A stretch of 64,000 nucleotides of DNA. Origin: Sphingobacteriales bacterium (lineage in GTDB: Bacteria; Bacteroidota; Bacteroidia; Chitinophagales; Chitinophagaceae). The stretch spans positions 372,001 to 436,000 of the forward strand of contig JACRLZ010000002.1 in the NCBI GenBank assembly GCA_016235125.1, written 5' to 3'. Shown in pieces: positions 16,327-24,230 of the stretch (its first letter is position 1; every line of letters begins with the position of its first letter). The position numbers were made by a program, and so were the translations under genes. The notes under the pieces are model-generated. The model was not told where the DNA came from, did no database searches, and saw only the letters and a list, made by a program, of their open reading frames with translations.

Positions 16327-17592
16327 TTAGTCTTTCATAAGTCTTGTACGGGCAAGCAATTCACCGTTTATATTTTTTATTTCAAGAAAATAAATTCCTT
16401 TTGAAAATTTTTCCAAACCTGTAACGGAGAAACTGTTGTTTCCACTGAACAGGTTTTTTGTTTCTGTCAAAAGCATTTTCCCGGCGACATCATATAATTT
16501 CACAATGGCCTGCTGATTCCCGGGAGAACTGATACTGAGATTTACCAGGGAATTAAAAGGATTAGGATAGCTTGTAATGTCAACACTGTTTGCCGTGACT
16601 ATTCTGATTATGTTTGAATACTTAAAATTTCCATCTGCATCATTCATCTTTAACCGGTACAGCAATACAGCGCCAGCCGGATTAATATCAGTATATGCAT
16701 AATTTGAAACATCATTGCTGTTCCCTTTTGCCGGCACATTGCCAATAGCTTCCCAGTTGCCATTGCTGTTTCTTTCAATATCAAATGATGCTGAGTTTAT
16801 TTCCTGCCGGGTGCTCCAGTTCAATACTACATCTTTTGATTGGCGGTGGCCATTAAAGTCAAAAAGGCTGACAGGTAATGTGGTTGAACTGAACGACACA
16901 CTGCCGATGGCAATAGCCTGTGATGCAGGGTTGGAATTGGCGCCTGCGGCATTGTCATATCTTATGGTCACACTGTTTATAACAGCCGAACCAAAATTTA
17001 CATTCACTGTTCCTCTTTGATCCGTTGCGTCAGATGCTGTGTTATCGCCCTGGCCATTTGTAGTATTCACATTTGCCACATTGCCGCTGATAACAAGAAA
17101 ATTCGGATCCGTTACTGCATCGTATTTGCTTAATGTTGGATTATAAGTCGAAGTACCATTACTGCCCGTAACGGTTACCCGGTCGAAATAATTACTGCTG
17201 TTCGGACTCGTTTTATCAATATCAACGATCTTAAAAGTAACATTGGTGGCGAATGATGTAAAGCTCAGCACAATGTCTACATAACTTGTATTGCTGCTGA
17301 AATTGGGGGTAACCTGTATGCGGTTGGTAGTGCCGGGAACTGTGAATGTGGCACCTGATACAGTTGGAGTTTGTGCACCCGAGCCACCCAGTGCTCCCAT
17401 GTAAGTTCCGCCACCAACCATGGTTGCCGTAGCTGTGCAATTAATACCGCTGCCACTGATATTTATAGCATTGCCGGTTATGTTACCATCGGCCCATGCT
17501 GGCGAAAAAGAGGTTGCCCAGTTCAGGTTGGGCTGAGCTTCTGAGTACAAAAAAAGCAGGGTCATACCTGCCATGAGTATAGTTTTTCTCAT
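16327..17592 (-). CDS. Secreted protein with type IX secretion sorting domain
   Basis: The 421-residue protein has an N-terminal signal peptide (1-19), a Ser/Thr/Asn/Gly-rich beta domain (about 20-240), a fibronectin-like segment (about 245-335), and a C-terminal T9SS type A sorting domain (about 345-421). The last includes SYPNPFNSLVNLS, VKLYDVAGKML and KGIYFLEI. It is therefore a cargo that would be exported by the T9SS to the cell surface or medium. The N-terminal domain's ligand is not recognised. A terminator follows at 16262-16293. Confidence 0.85.
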   Translation of the reverse strand: MRKTILMAGMTLLFLYSEAQPNLNWATSFSPAWADGNITGNAINISGSGINCTATATMVGGGTYMGALGGSGAQTPTVSGATFTVPGTTNRIQVTPNFSSNTSYVDIVLSFTSFATNVTFKIVDIDKTSPNSSNYFDRVTVTGSNGTSTYNPTLSKYDAVTDPNFLVISGNVANVNTTNGQGDNTASDATDQRGTVNVNFGSAVINSVTIRYDNAAGANSNPASQAIAIGSVSFSSTTLPVSLFDFNGHRQSKDVVLNWSTRQEINSASFDIERNSNGNWEAIGNVPAKGNSNDVSNYAYTDINPAGAVLLYRLKMNDADGNFKYSNIIRIVTANSVDITSYPNPFNSLVNLSISSPGNQQAIVKLYDVAGKMLLTETKNLFSGNNSFSVTGLEKFSKGIYFLEIKNINGELLARTRLMKD

Positions 17593-17704
17593 AACAAGGA
17601 TATTGGATGATGAGTAATACTTATAAACGATAATGGAAAACCCTTAGTATTTTAAGAATTGTCTTTTTTTGCCGGTAAAAATTAAAGTTCTGAGGTGCAG
17701 CAGC

Positions 17705-18541
17705 TTACAATTCTTTCCACGTATGATCGGCCAATAGCTGAACGGCAGAAATAAAACTTTTGAACGGTCCGTTTGGTCCCCATTCTTTGGGAGAAACCAG
17801 TGATAGCATAAAGCTGCCGTCATTTTTTTCATAGAGATAATACACCTGGCCGATATTGGGTTTGAAGGAAAGCCTGGCATTGTATATCATCATAGAAAGC
17901 TCTTTTCTCTTTTGTATTTCATGGGCCTGCAGGGCCAGCAGTTCGATTTGTTTTCTTATCTGCTCCAGCTGCATATTGGTTTGCTCTTCCATGGCGGTAA
18001 GAGCCTTGTGCTTTATAATACCTTCTTCGTTAGCTTTTATCACGGCACCTGCAACTGAAGCGGAGTAGGGCAGCACACTCAGTTGTTTATGATAGGTCTC
18101 TGTATTGGTATATGAACTTCCATCTTCTTTCTTTCCCTGCTGTGTTATTTTTAAATAACCATTGGGCATTATTTCATGCACTACATGGAGTATCACTTCT
18201 CCTTTTTTATAAAAATGAATTTCGAAAGTGATACCATCAGGGATAATGGCCTGAACTTTATCAGCCAGCCGATGGCTATCGGCTTCATGATCGCTGAAAT
18301 CATTTAATTCACCATCAACTATAATTTTATAATCGGAAGCAAAGGCCTGGTTTTCCAATGTAACCCAGTTATGATAAATAGCCAGCTCTTTTTTTTCTGG
18401 CACCGCTTCTATTTTATAGATACCGCTTTTGGGGCGGTCGCCATTTTCATATGTTCCTTTTTCCGGAAACAATTGCCAGGATGCCAGAAAATTATATGCC
18501 TGTACCATCGGGGCTGCAAAGATTTTATTTTCCCTGAACAT
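17705..18541 (-). CDS. DUF2452 domain protein
   Basis: The 278-residue protein has no signal peptide. The C-terminal part (about 155-250: SVAGAVIKANEEG, a heptad-like helical stretch, KPNIGQVYYLYE, MLSLVSPKEWG) fits DUF2452. The N-terminal part (about 10-150), rich in beta strands, has no assignment. The helical segment around residues 185-215 may be a coiled coil. Function is unknown. Confidence 0.7.
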   Translation of the reverse strand: MFRENKIFAAPMVQAYNFLASWQLFPEKGTYENGDRPKSGIYKIEAVPEKKELAIYHNWVTLENQAFASDYKIIVDGELNDFSDHEADSHRLADKVQAIIPDGITFEIHFYKKGEVILHVVHEIMPNGYLKITQQGKKEDGSSYTNTETYHKQLSVLPYSASVAGAVIKANEEGIIKHKALTAMEEQTNMQLEQIRKQIELLALQAHEIQKRKELSMMIYNARLSFKPNIGQVYYLYEKNDGSFMLSLVSPKEWGPNGPFKSFISAVQLLADHTWKEL

Positions 18542-18617
18542 AACAAAGCTTTAGAAGCTCTTTAAATAATAAATTATGTGATTGCCATAACTTAGCGGGA
18601 ACAATAAAACACCTGAG

Positions 18618-19154
18618 ATGAAATTTTATGTTGCCCTGTTAGCCCTGTTAATTTCAATGGTTGGAAACTCACAGCCTGGGACAGCAGACGCCATAATGAA
18701 TAATGCTTTTGAGAAGGCGAAGAGTGAGAATAAGAATGTGTTCCTGATGTTTCATGCATCGTGGTGCGGCTGGTGTCATAAAATGGACAAGAGCATGAAT
18801 GACCCGGTTTGTAAAAAATTCTTTGATGATAATTTCATAGTCTGTCATTTGGTAGTGGATGAGTCAAAGGACAGGAAGAATCTTGAGAATTCCGGCGCTG
18901 ATGAATTGCGGAAGAAGTATCATGGTGATGGACAAGGCATTCCTTTCTGGCTGATATTTGATAAGACCGGTAACCTGCTGGCTGATTCCAAAATGCGAAA
19001 AGAGGGCGAAGGGCCTGGCGATGGTCAGAACACCGGCTGCCCTGCCACGGAGGAAGAAGTGAATTATTTTATAGAGGTGCTCAGGAAAAGTTCAGACCTG
19101 CATCCCCCTGAACTTAAAATAATCAGGGATCGTTTCAGGAAAAATGATCTGTAG
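18618..19154 (+). CDS. Secreted thioredoxin-fold protein with CGWC active site
   Basis: The 178-residue protein has a signal peptide (1-18) and a thioredoxin-like domain with HASWCGWCHKM (Cys50, Cys53). The segment GIPFWLIFDKTGNLL contains the cis-Pro. The CGWC motif and short length resemble the DUF255/thioredoxin_7 group rather than TlpA. It probably acts as a periplasmic disulfide reductase or isomerase. It is transcribed alone, convergent with the next gene. Confidence 0.82.
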   Translation: MKFYVALLALLISMVGNSQPGTADAIMNNAFEKAKSENKNVFLMFHASWCGWCHKMDKSMNDPVCKKFFDDNFIVCHLVVDESKDRKNLENSGADELRKKYHGDGQGIPFWLIFDKTGNLLADSKMRKEGEGPGDGQNTGCPATEEEVNYFIEVLRKSSDLHPPELKIIRDRFRKNDL

Positions 19155-19161
19155 CATGTAA

Positions 19162-19791
19162 TCAGGGAAGATACTTGTCCAGTTTATTCGGAATAAGGTA
19201 CAGAATGGGAGTGAGCACATAAATAATTATGCTGATCACCGGTGCAAAAAATGATATGCCTATCGCAACTGAGTACACAACCGGCGATATCAGGAACAAT
19301 ACTTTAGCCTCTTTTCTTACCTCATCAGGCAATTCTTTATGCATCAGGGATGCTTTGTTTATACCATAATTCCATTGTGCAAATAAAGTAAGATTGCAAA
19401 GACTCAGGTTTAAACCATAAACCAGGATGGCATACCATTTCAAAGTATTTCCTGCCAGGAACCGGGTGCTGAACGGAACAAGACAAACCACCATATAAAA
19501 TAATACGCCGAGGAAAATAAAATAGCGGTTTGACCGGCTGATGTATTCAAACATCATGCGATGACCAAACCACATGATGCCCAGCACTACAAAACTGATA
19601 ACATAACATAAAAAGTCGGTGGCCGAGTGTTTAAATGCATCTGCCAGGTCATTCCAGCTTCCGCCTTTCACCACCGGGAGGGCCAGTTCCAGTACCATAA
19701 TGGTCATAGCAATGGCAAATATGCCATCGCCTAATGCTTCCAGCCTGCCCGAAGCCATGTTCAGAATATGCTTTTTGTCATTATCACTCAT
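19162..19791 (-). CDS. TMEM175-like (DUF1211) membrane protein
   Basis: The 209-residue protein has six predicted hydrophobic segments. The signature RLEALGDGIFAIAMT (16-30) corresponds to the RxxxFSDG motif of bacterial TMEM175 potassium channels, with Gly-Asp-Gly in place of Ser-Asp-Gly. Such proteins form leak K+ channels in membranes. Its end lies close to the stop of the convergent thioredoxin gene, eight bases apart. Confidence 0.82.
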   Translation of the reverse strand: MSDNDKKHILNMASGRLEALGDGIFAIAMTIMVLELALPVVKGGSWNDLADAFKHSATDFLCYVISFVVLGIMWFGHRMMFEYISRSNRYFIFLGVLFYMVVCLVPFSTRFLAGNTLKWYAILVYGLNLSLCNLTLFAQWNYGINKASLMHKELPDEVRKEAKVLFLISPVVYSVAIGISFFAPVISIIIYVLTPILYLIPNKLDKYLP

Positions 19792-19913
19792 GGCCCTAAA
19801 CTATAATTTTTCCGGGATATGGTAAAAGATGGCATCATTGCAACCCGATTGGCTATTTGGCAATCTTGTTCCTGCTTCCTGATAAATATTTATTTTAGCG
19901 ATAAATAATCCTC

Positions 19914-20423
19914 ATGAGATTTTTTCTTTCTTTTTTGATTTTATTTCCCTTAGTATCTGCTGCACAGGATTCGACAGCCGGCAGGTGCAAACTGAACAGG
20001 GAAACCGATCCTTTTACCAAAGAGACTAAGATCTCAACCGGTTTCTTCCCGTTGGATGGAGGTTCTGTAACGATTGATGCAACAAGCGCCGAGATCGACT
20101 TTTTATTCTCTATTGAGGGCTCCGATCGTTGTTTTGATAACAATTCCACTGCCGCTATATTTTTTGAAGGTCCCAAACTGACCAAGTTCAATACCCGGAA
20201 CGGCGGTTCCATGAACTGTGAAGGGCTTTTTCATTTCGTATTTAAAAATACCGCTACGCCCAATACTTTGCTGAGCAGGATGATGACGCAAAAGATCAAT
20301 CACATTCTTTTTACCGGGAATAATAAAAAAGAAGCCACCATCAATCTTACACCCAATGACCAGCAGGCGTTGATGGCGCTGGTTACCTGCCTTGTCAACG
20401 AGGCAAAAGGGTTGATAAAATAA
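19914..20423 (+). CDS. Secreted hypothetical protein
   Basis: The 169-residue protein has a clear signal peptide (1-17, ending VSAAQ). The mature part carries four Cys (GRCKLN, DRCFDN, MNCEG, VTCLV), possibly two disulfides, and a beta-rich pattern. The family is not recognised. It stands alone with no operon partner. Confidence 0.6.
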   Translation: MRFFLSFLILFPLVSAAQDSTAGRCKLNRETDPFTKETKISTGFFPLDGGSVTIDATSAEIDFLFSIEGSDRCFDNNSTAAIFFEGPKLTKFNTRNGGSMNCEGLFHFVFKNTATPNTLLSRMMTQKINHILFTGNNKKEATINLTPNDQQALMALVTCLVNEAKGLIK

Positions 20424-20606
20424 TTTTACTACAGCGTCCGGGAAAAACACTTAGGTCAGATAAAAAAAACTTCTAAAAGAACAGAAATCATAGTTTCTTC
20501 CAACGCAGTGTATTGCCTCATTCGTTATATTTAAATACAACTAAAAAACACTTTTTTGCAAAAAAGAGATAGCTCTTGTTTGCAGTAACAGCTAAATTTC
20601 AGTCCG

Positions 20607-21038
20607 ATGGAAAACCAGGTTTACACTTTGGCCGGTACCTTTTCTCCCGGTACCACTTTACGGCAACTCATCAATAACCTCGTCAGTGATTCTCTTTCTG
20701 ATGCCGCTCAAAACGGAAGCACTATTGTGAATGAGGTGGATAAAGAAATTTTACTCGGAATGCCTGATCCAGGGGTATTTCCTGTTTTAAATGAGCTGAT
20801 CGGTACAGTAGTGGCCAATTCAAGAAAAGGGGAAATTCATATTACAGCAGATGTGTATGCAGATGTGATGACGATACAGATACAGGAAAGAAATAATTAT
20901 AATGGCTATGCACTTTCCTTCAGTGTGAATTCCATTGAACCGGAAGCCTCTTCAGTAGGAGGACATATTGCCATAAACGGGCCTCAAAAAAAAGTGACCA
21001 CCATTTCCTTTAGTTTCCCGAACCAACATGCTGCCTAA
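20607..21038 (+). CDS. Small protein resembling an isolated histidine-kinase-type ATPase domain
   Basis: The 143-residue cytoplasmic protein reads like a degenerate GHKL ATPase domain. An N-box-like PVLNELIGTVVANSRKG is followed by a strand (VMTIQIQERN) and a final GGHIAINGPQKKVTTISFSF, which resembles the G2 region and last strand of histidine kinases. The canonical G1 DxGxG is replaced by ERNNYNG, so nucleotide binding is doubtful. There is no kinase or sensor domain. The resemblance is by eye only. Confidence 0.5.
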   Translation: MENQVYTLAGTFSPGTTLRQLINNLVSDSLSDAAQNGSTIVNEVDKEILLGMPDPGVFPVLNELIGTVVANSRKGEIHITADVYADVMTIQIQERNNYNGYALSFSVNSIEPEASSVGGHIAINGPQKKVTTISFSFPNQHAA

Positions 21039-21040
21039 GC

Positions 21041-21073
21041 AAAAAGCCTCCCGATTTAATCGGGAGGCTTTTT
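21041..21073. terminator. Bidirectional terminator between convergent genes
   Basis: A 33-base near-perfect palindrome: AAAAAGCCTCCCGATT and its complement around a single T. Both ends have A/T tracts, so it can end transcription from the small ATPase-like gene and from ahcY. Confidence 0.92.
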
Positions 21074-21093
21074 CAATTCCAGAATTTTTATGA

Positions 21094-22419
21094 TCAATAC
21101 CTGTAATGTTCTGCTTTGAACGGGCCGTTCTTGCTTATGCCAAGGTAATTGGCCTGGGCATCTGTCAGTTCATCCAGCTCCACACCAATTTTAGCCAAAT
21201 GCAATCTTGCCACCTTTTCATCAAGGTGTTTGGGAAGAACATACACTTTGTTCTCATAATTTTTATGATTGGCCCACAGCTCTATTTGCGCCAGCACCTG
21301 GTTACTGAATGAATTACTCATTACAAAACTGGGATGGCCTGTTGCACAGCCCAAATTCACCAATCTTCCCTCTGCAAGTACAATGACATCCTTCCCATCA
21401 ATATTGTACAGATCAACCTGAGGCTTGATGGTATCTTTTGTGTGGCCATAATTGGTATTGAGCCATGCAATATCAATTTCAATATCAAAGTGACCGATAT
21501 TGCAAACAATGGCTTTATCCTTCATCGAACGAAAGTGTTTTTCGGTGATCAGATCCCGACAACCACTTGCAGTAACAATGATGTCAGCTTCTTTTACCGC
21601 ATCAGCCATTTTCTTTACCGTGAATCCATCCATAGCTGCCTGCAATGCACAGATAGGATCGATCTCCGTAACAATTACCCGGCAACCCGCACCCCTGAGA
21701 GAAGCTGCTGAACCTTTGCCCACATCACCATACCCACCCACAACAGCCACTTTCCCCGCCATCATCACATCAGTGGCCCGGCGGATGGCATCTACCAATG
21801 ATTCTTTACAGCCGTATTTGTTATCAAATTTTGATTTGGTAACAGAGTCATTGACATTAATAGCCGGCATGGGTAATGTACCTTTAGCTACTCTTTCATA
21901 CAAACGATGAACACCGGTTGTTGTTTCTTCAGAGATACCTTTTACATGCTGCACCAGTTCGGGATAGGTGTCCAAAACCATGTTGGTAAGATCGCCGCCA
22001 TCATCAAGTATCATATTCAATGGCTTGTCTTTGCCGCCAAAGAATAAGGTTTGTTCGATGCACCAGTCAGCTTCTTCGATGGTTTGGCCTTTCCATGCAA
22101 ACACACCTATGCCTGCGGCGGCAATAGCGGCGGCGGCATGATCCTGTGTAGAGAATATATTGCAGGAGCTCCACTTTACTTCTGCGCCCAGGGCTTTTAA
22201 GGTTTCAATTAATACTGCAGTTTGAATGGTCATGTGCAGGCAACCCGCAATCCTTGCCCCCTTTAAAGGTTGAGAAGAGCCATATTCTTTACGGATACTC
22301 ATCAGACCGGGCATTTCTGCTTCGGCTAAACGGATCTCCTTGCGGCCCCATTCAGCAAGGGAAATATCAGCTACTTTGTAAGGAAGACTGAAGTCAATGG
22401 ATTTAGTCACTGTTGGCAT
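21094..22419 (-). CDS. ahcY: Adenosylhomocysteinase
   Basis: The 441-residue NAD-dependent enzyme hydrolyses S-adenosylhomocysteine to adenosine and homocysteine. Motifs: [44 protein letters not shown], the Rossmann loop [16 protein letters not shown] and the C-terminal PFKAEHYRY. The start at 22419 (MPTVTKSID) is preferred over the in-frame ATG 22446. A TAnnTTTG element (TAACTTTG, 22451-22444 on this strand) lies about 25 bases upstream. It ends at a bidirectional terminator and is monocistronic. Confidence 0.97.
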   Translation of the reverse strand: MPTVTKSIDFSLPYKVADISLAEWGRKEIRLAEAEMPGLMSIRKEYGSSQPLKGARIAGCLHMTIQTAVLIETLKALGAEVKWSSCNIFSTQDHAAAAIAAAGIGVFAWKGQTIEEADWCIEQTLFFGGKDKPLNMILDDGGDLTNMVLDTYPELVQHVKGISEETTTGVHRLYERVAKGTLPMPAINVNDSVTKSKFDNKYGCKESLVDAIRRATDVMMAGKVAVVGGYGDVGKGSAASLRGAGCRVIVTEIDPICALQAAMDGFTVKKMADAVKEADIIVTASGCRDLITEKHFRSMKDKAIVCNIGHFDIEIDIAWLNTNYGHTKDTIKPQVDLYNIDGKDVIVLAEGRLVNLGCATGHPSFVMSNSFSNQVLAQIELWANHKNYENKVYVLPKHLDEKVARLHLAKIGVELDELTDAQANYLGISKNGPFKAEHYRY

Positions 22420-22443
22420 ATTTATGTTGTTTATAATCGGCCG

Positions 22444-22451
22444 CAAAGTTA
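22444..22451 (-). promoter_or_regulatory. Candidate -7 element for ahcY
   Basis: On the minus strand TAACTTTG matches TAnnTTTG and would give a start about 20 bases before ATG 22419. No clear TTTG is seen at the -33 position, so support is moderate. Confidence 0.45.
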
Positions 22452-22569
22452 ATGTTTATATACTTATAAACTGGTTTTTGAAGCTAATCATTGGTTTATT
22501 TTACAATCATTCTATAATGGGCAAACGGCTGTTATCCGTTGTGGGATAAATGCAATAATTTTAAGGTAG

Positions 22570-22881
22570 ATGAACGGTCATTTCGCATACGATACTGTAT
22601 CCGAAGCAATAAATGGATTAAAGGCAAGGGGGTTTACGCTTGATTTCAATCTGCAGGAGAATTGCCTTGTATGTAATGACGAAAAATTTGATGTGGATGA
22701 TTTTGAGATTGTAGAGTTCCACCGGTTCGAGGGTGACACCGATCCGTCTGATGAAGCCGTGGTATATGCCATTGAATCAAAGAATGGAATAAAGGGGGTT
22801 TTGGTGAACGGATACGGTATTTCAGCCGACCCGATAAGTGAGGAAATAGAAAAAAAACTCCCTATTCATAAAGCAGGATAA
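22570..22881 (+). CDS. Conserved small Bacteroidota protein
   Basis: This acidic cytoplasmic protein of 103 residues has the pattern YDTVSEAINGLKARGFTLDFNL, a Cys pair-like CLVCND, and FEGDTDPSDEAVVYAI. I recall close relatives carrying the name 'phosphoribosylpyrophosphate synthetase', but no PRPP-synthetase motif is present and the length is about one third, so that name should not be used. Its real role is unknown. Confidence 0.75.
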   Translation: MNGHFAYDTVSEAINGLKARGFTLDFNLQENCLVCNDEKFDVDDFEIVEFHRFEGDTDPSDEAVVYAIESKNGIKGVLVNGYGISADPISEEIEKKLPIHKAG

Positions 22882-22931
22882 AGGGAGAGTTATTTATGGA
22901 AGGGGTAGTGTTTATCTGATTAATTCAAGCG

Positions 22932-23420
22932 TCATAATTTTTTTTCCATCACATAGTCATTCATAAAATACCCGTTCCCAATGTCAAAATCAGCTTCTTC
23001 AATTACCGTAAATCCAAGCTTCTCATAAAAACTCCGGGCCTTATTGTGCCTGTTTACCTGCAGTTGAAGTGAAGCAGCTCCTGCTTTTTTAATTTCAGAA
23101 AGTATATGATCAATTACAAAACGGCCTGTTCCTTTTCCCTGCTGATCTGCGAGTATATAAATTTTGTGAAGCTTGAAGACAGAAGGCTTTATTTCCTGGT
23201 AGGAAGCAAAACCCACCGGTCTTTCATTTTCATAAACAATAATGAATTGTGACCCATCATTCATTTGTTTTTTCAGAGATGATTCACTGTACATCATATT
23301 GAGCATATAGTCGATTTGCTCAGGAGAAATGATGGCCGCATACGTTTGCGGCCAGATTTGAAATGTCAGTTCCCTTATAAGAGGAATATCATCCGCAGAG
23401 GAATTTTTTATGCTAAACAT
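22932..23420 (-). CDS. GNAT family N-acetyltransferase
   Basis: The 162-residue protein has the GNAT fold: an acetyl-CoA loop region KIYILADQQGKGTGRFVIDH (QxxGxG/A type) and the C-terminal NRHNKARSFYEKLGF. The start is set at 23420 (MFSIKNSS), overlapping the end of the PrsW gene by eight bases, so the pair is probably translationally coupled. Substrate unknown. Confidence 0.85.
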   Translation of the reverse strand: MFSIKNSSADDIPLIRELTFQIWPQTYAAIISPEQIDYMLNMMYSESSLKKQMNDGSQFIIVYENERPVGFASYQEIKPSVFKLHKIYILADQQGKGTGRFVIDHILSEIKKAGAASLQLQVNRHNKARSFYEKLGFTVIEEADFDIGNGYFMNDYVMEKKL

Positions 23421-24147
23421 TGCTGTCTGTCTTTTTGTTGGCAAACATTTTTGCAGATGTATTCTTATGCTCCCGGATCAGCTTGCGGCAAAGCACCAAT
23501 GAAAGCACCATGGATAAAATAGCACCACCTGTTAACAAACCTTTGCCCAATTGTTCACCAACATGAGAATAGTGATCAAGGAAAATAAAGAAATCATATG
23601 TGCCATGCAGAAAAATAGCTCCCAGTAATCCTGTTAACATCAGGCCAAGGCTGTTATTGGAGTTGAATTTTGCTTTACCTACAAAATATCCCATTACCAC
23701 AGCAAATGAAGCATGTGCAGGTACTGCTGTAAAAAGTCTTTGCATGGCCACTTCCATTCCATTGCCGGCAAGGGCCTGGTGTTCTACCACATATTTGATA
23801 TTTTCAGCCGTGGCGAAACCCATGCTGACCATTAAGCTATAAACAATGCCATCAAGCGGTTCGTCAAATTCTTTTTGATTGTAGGAATATAATCTCAAAC
23901 CAAGGAACTTGCTGGTCTCTTCACTGAATGCCACAACAGCATAGGCAAATATGGCCAGACCATTGACGGTGCCATCCATGGTTGACATAAAACTTCTTTC
24001 AAAACCGATGGCAGGTAAAATGGCCAGGCAGCCGAGTAAAAAACTTACAATGAGATTAAAACGGGGTTCCCGGTTATAAATGTCTTTATAAAAAATAAAC
24101 AGGCAGATGGCAATGCCGGGGGCAATGGCAAGGGCTATGTATTCCAT
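23413..24147 (-). CDS. PrsW family intramembrane metalloprotease
   Basis: The 244-residue protein has about seven hydrophobic segments. The PrsW motifs are visible: EETSK (Glu76/Glu77, Lys80), TAENIKYV, the His in PAHASFAVVMGYF and HGTYDFF. PrsW proteins cleave membrane-bound anti-sigma factors in other bacteria; no anti-sigma gene lies nearby, so the substrate here is not known. It is likely cotranscribed with the GNAT gene that overlaps its 3' end. Confidence 0.85.
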   Translation of the reverse strand: MEYIALAIAPGIAICLFIFYKDIYNREPRFNLIVSFLLGCLAILPAIGFERSFMSTMDGTVNGLAIFAYAVVAFSEETSKFLGLRLYSYNQKEFDEPLDGIVYSLMVSMGFATAENIKYVVEHQALAGNGMEVAMQRLFTAVPAHASFAVVMGYFVGKAKFNSNNSLGLMLTGLLGAIFLHGTYDFFIFLDHYSHVGEQLGKGLLTGGAILSMVLSLVLCRKLIREHKNTSAKMFANKKTDSNV

Positions 24148-24230
24148 ATATCGTCTGGTTTAAAACCTAAGATACGAAATAGAGCAGACAGCAACAGGCA
24201 GGAACGCTGATACTGGTTTATCTGCAATTA

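Noticed and set aside
22570..22881. Annotation as phosphoribosylpyrophosphate synthetase
   Set aside because: The protein is only 103 residues and has no PRPP-synthetase motif; the name appears to be inherited.
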